In this document: in pieces, positions 42,483 to 46,346 of the stretch
How positions within the stretch are numbered: position 1 is the first letter of the stretch
Layout: the number at the start of each line of letters is the position of its first letter
NCBI GenBank assembly: GCA_021846225.1
Contig: JAJZCG010000010.1
Span: 1 to 46,346, forward strand
From: Pseudomonadota bacterium
Lineage (GTDB): Bacteria > Pseudomonadota > Alphaproteobacteria > Acetobacterales > Acetobacteraceae
Direction: 5' to 3'
DNA: 46,346 nt
Made by a program: the position numbers and the translations under genes
The notes under the pieces: generated by a model
Databases searched by the model: none
Seen by the model: the letters and a program-made list of their open reading frames with translations, nothing else
Told to the model about the DNA's origin: nothing

Positions 42483-43034
42483 TTAAGCGGCCAGGGTCAT
42501 CTTGAGGATCGAATCGGGGTCGATCACCTTGCCGCTCTGCGGATCGCCCTTCTTGATCTGCTGCACGAAATCCATGCCGGCGGTAACCTGGCCCACGATG
42601 GTGTAATTACCATCCAGGAAGGTCGCCGGGGCGAAGCAGATGAAGAACTGGCTGTTGGCGGAATTGGGGTCCGAGGTGCGGGCCATGCCCACCGTGCCGG
42701 TGAGGAAGCTGGCGTCCTGGGTGAATTCCGCCGGCAGGTTGGGCAGGTCGGAGCCGCCCATGCCGGTGTTGGTGGCATCGCCGGTCTGCGCCATGAAGCC
42801 CGCGATGACGCGGAAGAACTTGCAGCCGTTGTAATAGCCCTGGGCGGTGAGCGTCCGCAGGCGCTCAGCGGCTTTCGGCGCCAGGTCCGGGCGCAGCTCG
42901 ATGGTCACGGTGCCGTATTTCAGCTCCATCAGCAGGGTGTTGGAGGTGTCGGCGGCGGCGGGTTCAGTCATGGCGAGTTCCGTTAAAAAAGGGGTTGCAG
43001 CGGCAGTGCTGATGAGGGTCCGGCGTTTCAACAT
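42483..43034 (-). CDS. Exported cyclophilin-type peptidyl-prolyl isomerase
   Basis: A 183-aa cyclophilin. An N-terminal MLKRRTLISTAAATPFLTELA has twin arginines and a weak hydrophobic stretch, so export by Tat or Sec is possible. The catalytic core has CKFFRVIAGFMAQTGD (with the key Arg), GTVGMARTSDPNSANSQFFICF and FLDGNYTIVGQV. It lies 2 bp after coaD on the same strand and is the last gene of gyrA-coaD-ppi. If periplasmic, it assists folding of exported proteins; the signal peptide is not strong, so location is uncertain. Confidence 0.92.
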   Translation of the reverse strand: MLKRRTLISTAAATPFLTELAMTEPAAADTSNTLLMELKYGTVTIELRPDLAPKAAERLRTLTAQGYYNGCKFFRVIAGFMAQTGDATNTGMGGSDLPNLPAEFTQDASFLTGTVGMARTSDPNSANSQFFICFAPATFLDGNYTIVGQVTAGMDFVQQIKKGDPQSGKVIDPDSILKMTLAA

Positions 43035-43036
43035 GG

Positions 43037-43540
43037 TTACTTCCTCAGTTTGGCAAGGGTACGTTCCAGCGTGAGCTTGGGGACGAAGGAGGAAATATCC
43101 CCGCCCAGCAGAGCAATGTCCTTCACGAAGCGCGAGGAGATGAACTGATGGCGTTCGCTGGCCATGAGAAACACCGTCTCGATCCCCGGGTCCAGCCGGT
43201 AGTTCATCCCCGCCATCTGGAATTCGTAGTCAAAATCGGAGACCGCGCGCAAGCCCCGCACGATCATCTTCGCGCCGACCTGTTCGGCGAAGGAGATCAG
43301 CAGCGCGTTGAAGGAGCGCACCTCGATCACCGCGCCGGTTTTCTCGGCGATCGGCGCGACTTCGTCTTCGATCAGGGCAATCCGCTCCTCCAGATTGAAA
43401 ATCGGGTCCTTGCCGGCGTTGATGCCAAGCCCGATCACCAGCCGGTCCACCAATTTGGCGGCGCGGCTGATAATGTCCAGATGCCCGTTGGTCACGGGGT
43501 CGAACGTACCGGGGTAGAGGGCAACGCGGGCTTCAGGCAT
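43037..43540 (-). CDS. coaD: Phosphopantetheine adenylyltransferase
   Basis: A 167-aa hexameric nucleotidyltransferase, the penultimate step of CoA synthesis. The T/H-x-G-H motif is in [16 protein letters not shown], the ATP-binding block is [23 protein letters not shown] and [14 protein letters not shown] is near the C-terminus. ATG at 43540 ([10 protein letters not shown]) overlaps the end of gyrA by 8 bp, so the two are coupled; the longer frame is a gyrA shadow. gyrA-coaD linkage is common in alphaproteobacteria. Confidence 0.96.
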   Translation of the reverse strand: MPEARVALYPGTFDPVTNGHLDIISRAAKLVDRLVIGLGINAGKDPIFNLEERIALIEDEVAPIAEKTGAVIEVRSFNALLISFAEQVGAKMIVRGLRAVSDFDYEFQMAGMNYRLDPGIETVFLMASERHQFISSRFVKDIALLGGDISSFVPKLTLERTLAKLRK

Positions 43541-46256
43541 CCTCGGTCTCCTGCTCCAGCACGGGGAATACGCTGGTGACACGCTCATCGTCATCCAGGC
43601 GGAAAAGGGTGACACCCATGACCGAACGGCCGGTGATGCGCACCTGGTCCACCGGCACGCGGATCAGCCGCCCGCCGTCGGTCACCAGCATCACGTCGTC
43701 ACCCTCGCGCACCTGGAAGCTGGCCGCCACCGCCTTGCCGTTGCGCCTGGCGCTGAGCGTGATGTTGGCAATGCCCTGGCCGCCGCGGCCGGTGACGCGG
43801 TATTCATAGGCCGAGGAGCGCTTGCCAAAGCCGGAATCAGTGACGGTGAGGAGAATTTCCTCCGCCGCCGCCAGCTCGGCGATTCGCGTCTCGGAGAGGG
43901 CGATATCAGCCACCGCCTCCTCGCTCTCGCCGGTCTCGGCTTCCTCATCGCCCATGCGCCGCTGCGCGGAGGCATATTTGAGATAGGCGGCGCGCTCGTC
44001 CGGCGTGGCCTCAACATGGCGCAGCACGGAGAGGCTCATCACCTCATCATCCGCGCCAAGCTTGATGCCACGCACGCCCGCGGAATCACGGCCCGAGAAC
44101 ACGCGCAGATTATCGTCGGTGATCTGGAAGCGGATGCAGCGGCCGAGCTTGGTGGCGAGGAATACATCGTCGCCATCGCGGCAGGTGGCGACACCAATGA
44201 GCCGGTCGCCCTCGTCCAGCTTCATCGCGATCAGCCCGGAGGCGCGCATGTTCTTGAAGTCAGCCAGCTTGTTGCGCCGCACGCCGCCGCTCGCGGTGGC
44301 GAAAACGAGATGCAGGTTCTCCCACAGCCCCTCATCCTGCGGCAACGGCAGCACGGTGGTGATCTCGTCCGAACCAAGCTCGGGCAGCAGATTGACTAGC
44401 GCACGCCCCTTGGCGGTGGTGGTGGCTTCCGGCAGGCGCCAGACTTTCTCGCGGAAGGCCTTACCGCCGGAGGAGAAGAAAAGCACATATTGGTGCGTGT
44501 GCGCGTTGAAGCTGCGCGTCACCACATCGTCGCCGCGCGTGGAGGTGGCCGAACGCCCGCGCCCGCCGCGATTTTGCGCGCGGAACACCTCCAGCGGCGT
44601 GCGCTTGATGAAACCATCGCGCGTGATGGTGACAACCATCTGCCCGGGTTCGATCAGGGCTTCGTCGTCCTGGTCGGTCTCGAAATTCTCGATGCTGGAG
44701 CGGCGCGGATTCGCGATTTTTACACGCGCGGCCACCAGCTCCTCGCGCATCACCTCCAGGCGGCGGATGCGCGAGCCGATGATGTCCAGCAGCTCGCTGA
44801 TACGCGCCGCGACCTCGGCCAGCTCGGCCTGGATTTTATCGCGCTCCAGCCCGGTGAGGCGGGCCAGGCGCAGCTCCAGAATGCCGCGCGCCTGCGCATC
44901 GGTCAGGCGCATGGTTTTCTCGGGCGTGATGGTGTTGCCCACATCGTCGATCAACGCCAGCAGCGGCGCCACATCCTCAGCCGGCCAGTGGCGCTCCATC
45001 AGCGCCGCGCGGGCGGTGTTGGAATCCGGGCTGGCGCGAATGATCCTGATGACTTCATCGATATTCGCAACCGCGGTGGCCAGGCCGATGAGCAGATGGG
45101 CGCGGTCGCGCGCCTTGTTCAGCTCGAAGCGGGCGCGCCGCAGGATCACCTCCTCGCGGAATTCGATGAAGAGGCCAAGCAGTTCCTTGAGCCCCATCTG
45201 CCGGGGCTTGCCGCGGTCCAGCGCCAGCATGTTGATGCCGAAGCTGGTTTGCAGATTGGTGTAGCGGTAAAGATGGTTCAGCACCACCTCGGCGGTGGCG
45301 TCGCGCTTCAGCTCGATGACAATGCGCATGCCGTCGCGGTCGCTCTCGTCGCGCAGATCGGCGATGCCTTCGATGTCCTTGGCGCGCACCAGCTCGGCGA
45401 TGCGCTCCAGCAGCGCGGATTTGTTCACCTGATACGGAATCTCGGTGACCACGATGGCGTCACGGTCCTTGCGGATCTGCTCGATGGCGGCGCGCGCGCG
45501 GATGGTGATGGAGCCGCGCCCCGTCTCGAAGGCGGCACGGATGCCCGAGCGCCCCAGGATGATGCCCGCGGTCGGGAAATCCGGCCCGGGGACGATCTGC
45601 ATCAGCTCTTCGAGCGTGATCTCGGGGTTGGCGATCAGCGCCAGCGTGGCATCCATGATCTCGGTAGGGTTGTGCGGCGGAATATTGGTCGCCATGCCGA
45701 CGGCGATGCCGTTGGAGCCATTGATGAGCAGGTTGGGGAAGGCCGCCGGCAGCACGCGCGGCTCGGTCTCGCTCTCGTCGTAGTTCGGCTGAAAGTCGAC
45801 CGTGTCCTTGTCGATATCGCCAAGCAGCAGCATCGCCGCCGGGTCCAGCCGCATCTCAGTGTAACGCATGGCGGCGGGCATGTCGCCGTCGATGGAGCCG
45901 AAATTGCCCTGGCCGTCGATCAGCGGCAGGCGCATCGAAAAATCCTGCGCCATGCGCACGGCGGCGAGATAAATCGCGCTGTCGCCATGCGGATGGTAGG
46001 TACCCATCACGTCACCGGTCATGCGCGCGGATTTGCGGTAAGGCTTGTCGGGCGTGTTGCCCGATTCGTTCATGGCGTAGAGGATGCGCCGGTGCACGGG
46101 CTTCAGCCCGTCGCGCGCATCCGGCAGGGCGCGCGACACGATGACGGACATGGCATAATCGAGATACGATTTGCGCATCTCCTGCTCGATGGCCACAGGC
46201 TCCGTACCGCGCAGCGGCAATGGTTCCGCGCCGGATTCGCCGGTCATATCGCTCAT
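43533..46256 (-). CDS. gyrA: DNA gyrase subunit A
   Basis: A 907-aa breakage-reunion subunit of gyrase. The catalytic Tyr is in [10 protein letters not shown], the winged-helix region has [20 protein letters not shown], and the GyrA box [10 protein letters not shown] marks it as GyrA, not ParC. In the quinolone-determining region Ser93 equals E. coli Ser83, but Leu97 takes the place of the usual acidic Asp87. An acidic insert ([18 protein letters not shown]) occurs in the C-terminal beta-pinwheel. ATG at 46256 has no clear Shine-Dalgarno. It leads gyrA-coaD-ppi. Confidence 0.96.
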   Translation of the reverse strand: MSDMTGESGAEPLPLRGTEPVAIEQEMRKSYLDYAMSVIVSRALPDARDGLKPVHRRILYAMNESGNTPDKPYRKSARMTGDVMGTYHPHGDSAIYLAAVRMAQDFSMRLPLIDGQGNFGSIDGDMPAAMRYTEMRLDPAAMLLLGDIDKDTVDFQPNYDESETEPRVLPAAFPNLLINGSNGIAVGMATNIPPHNPTEIMDATLALIANPEITLEELMQIVPGPDFPTAGIILGRSGIRAAFETGRGSITIRARAAIEQIRKDRDAIVVTEIPYQVNKSALLERIAELVRAKDIEGIADLRDESDRDGMRIVIELKRDATAEVVLNHLYRYTNLQTSFGINMLALDRGKPRQMGLKELLGLFIEFREEVILRRARFELNKARDRAHLLIGLATAVANIDEVIRIIRASPDSNTARAALMERHWPAEDVAPLLALIDDVGNTITPEKTMRLTDAQARGILELRLARLTGLERDKIQAELAEVAARISELLDIIGSRIRRLEVMREELVAARVKIANPRRSSIENFETDQDDEALIEPGQMVVTITRDGFIKRTPLEVFRAQNRGGRGRSATSTRGDDVVTRSFNAHTHQYVLFFSSGGKAFREKVWRLPEATTTAKGRALVNLLPELGSDEITTVLPLPQDEGLWENLHLVFATASGGVRRNKLADFKNMRASGLIAMKLDEGDRLIGVATCRDGDDVFLATKLGRCIRFQITDDNLRVFSGRDSAGVRGIKLGADDEVMSLSVLRHVEATPDERAAYLKYASAQRRMGDEEAETGESEEAVADIALSETRIAELAAAEEILLTVTDSGFGKRSSAYEYRVTGRGGQGIANITLSARRNGKAVAASFQVREGDDVMLVTDGGRLIRVPVDQVRITGRSVMGVTLFRLDDDERVTSVFPVLEQETEDA

Positions 46257-46346
46257 GTCAGATCAGGTTGCGGATGGCGGCGGCGGCAGACTCGCCGGAC
46301 CGATGGTAACAGACTGAGATCATTAAGAATTTTATCCTGAGTTCAG
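46257..46346 (-). promoter_or_regulatory. Upstream region of gyrA (cut by window edge)
   Basis: Ninety bases, GC-rich near the gene and AT-rich at the distal end (about 46318-46335). No convincing promoter pair or ribosome-binding site is seen; the real promoter may lie beyond the edge. Confidence 0.3.

Noticed and set aside
44490-46340. 616-codon plus-strand ORF over gyrA
   Set aside because: Antisense shadow of gyrA with repetitive Gly/Ala/His composition.

Overview
The window is a GC-rich, densely packed chromosomal segment from an alphaproteobacterium. The best guess is Acetobacteraceae (Rhodospirillales). This rests on gene content and order (folK, rpoZ, rsh, acpS and lepB-rnc-era on one strand), on protein style (a long insert-bearing GyrB, a short RpoZ, a dihydroorotase close to the alphaproteobacterial PRK09060 type) and on the high GC of most codons. 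It is inference, because no rRNA gene or species marker is present. I see no phage, transposase, integrase or CRISPR array, so this looks like a core chromosome.

Layout. 1-4.4 kb: a structured tandem repeat array, then a minus-strand run of dihydroorotase and two envelope glycosyltransferases, facing a YgfZ-type folate-binding protein. 4.5-9.1 kb: a periplasmic cytochrome c, RarA and RluC (coupled), a 470-bp gene-free stretch with terminators and a second repeat array, then truB-rpsO. 9.3-13.1 kb: a solitary CpaE-like ATPase and GyrB. 13.1-22.1 kb: a long minus-strand run reading lepB-rnc-era, two paralogous GT-C-like membrane proteins, a GtrB-type polyprenol-phosphate glycosyltransferase, a methyltransferase, a nitrilase-family amidase and NAD kinase. 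22.2-27.6 kb: a block holding a D,D-carboxypeptidase, DUF3297, an orphan HicA-like protein, a flavin reductase and two tandem PAS-GGDEF proteins with degenerate active sites. This block separates acpS from lepB, which are neighbours in many relatives. 27.6-31.4 kb: folK, rpoZ, rsh and acpS. 31.5-34.1 kb: a NYN-domain protein coupled to a family 5 uracil-DNA glycosylase, convergent with dapA-smpB. 34.2-38.9 kb: lytic transglycosylase, PgpA, PncC/CinA and PanB, each overlapping the next by ATGA, then an NRAMP-like transporter. 39.0-42.2 kb: a small envelope-stress-like protein, a cardiolipin-synthase-type PLD enzyme, an EEP-family enzyme and a membrane protein. 42.3-46.3 kb: tRNA-Lys, then a gyrA-coaD-cyclophilin run.

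Functional themes are cell-envelope building (LPS-type glycosyltransferases, a polyprenol-linked glycosylation module, PBP5-like carboxypeptidase, lytic transglycosylase, cardiolipin and PG synthesis, signal peptidase), translation and RNA maturation (RpsO, TruB, RluC, RNase III, Era, SmpB, tRNA-Lys), DNA topology and repair (GyrA, GyrB, RarA, UDG), and cofactor synthesis (NadK, FolK, PanB, CoaD, AcpS).

The most unusual signals are: a family of structured repeats with constant flanks and exchangeable hairpin cores, found as two arrays behind minus-strand genes; four genes (nadK, rnc, udg, smpB) that start with TTG inside a TTGA overlap with the upstream stop; two neighbouring GGDEF proteins that both lack the GGDEF signature; a tandem GT-C pair next to GtrB; a triplicated Shine-Dalgarno repeat in front of the PLD gene; and Leu at the quinolone-relevant Asp87 position of GyrA.
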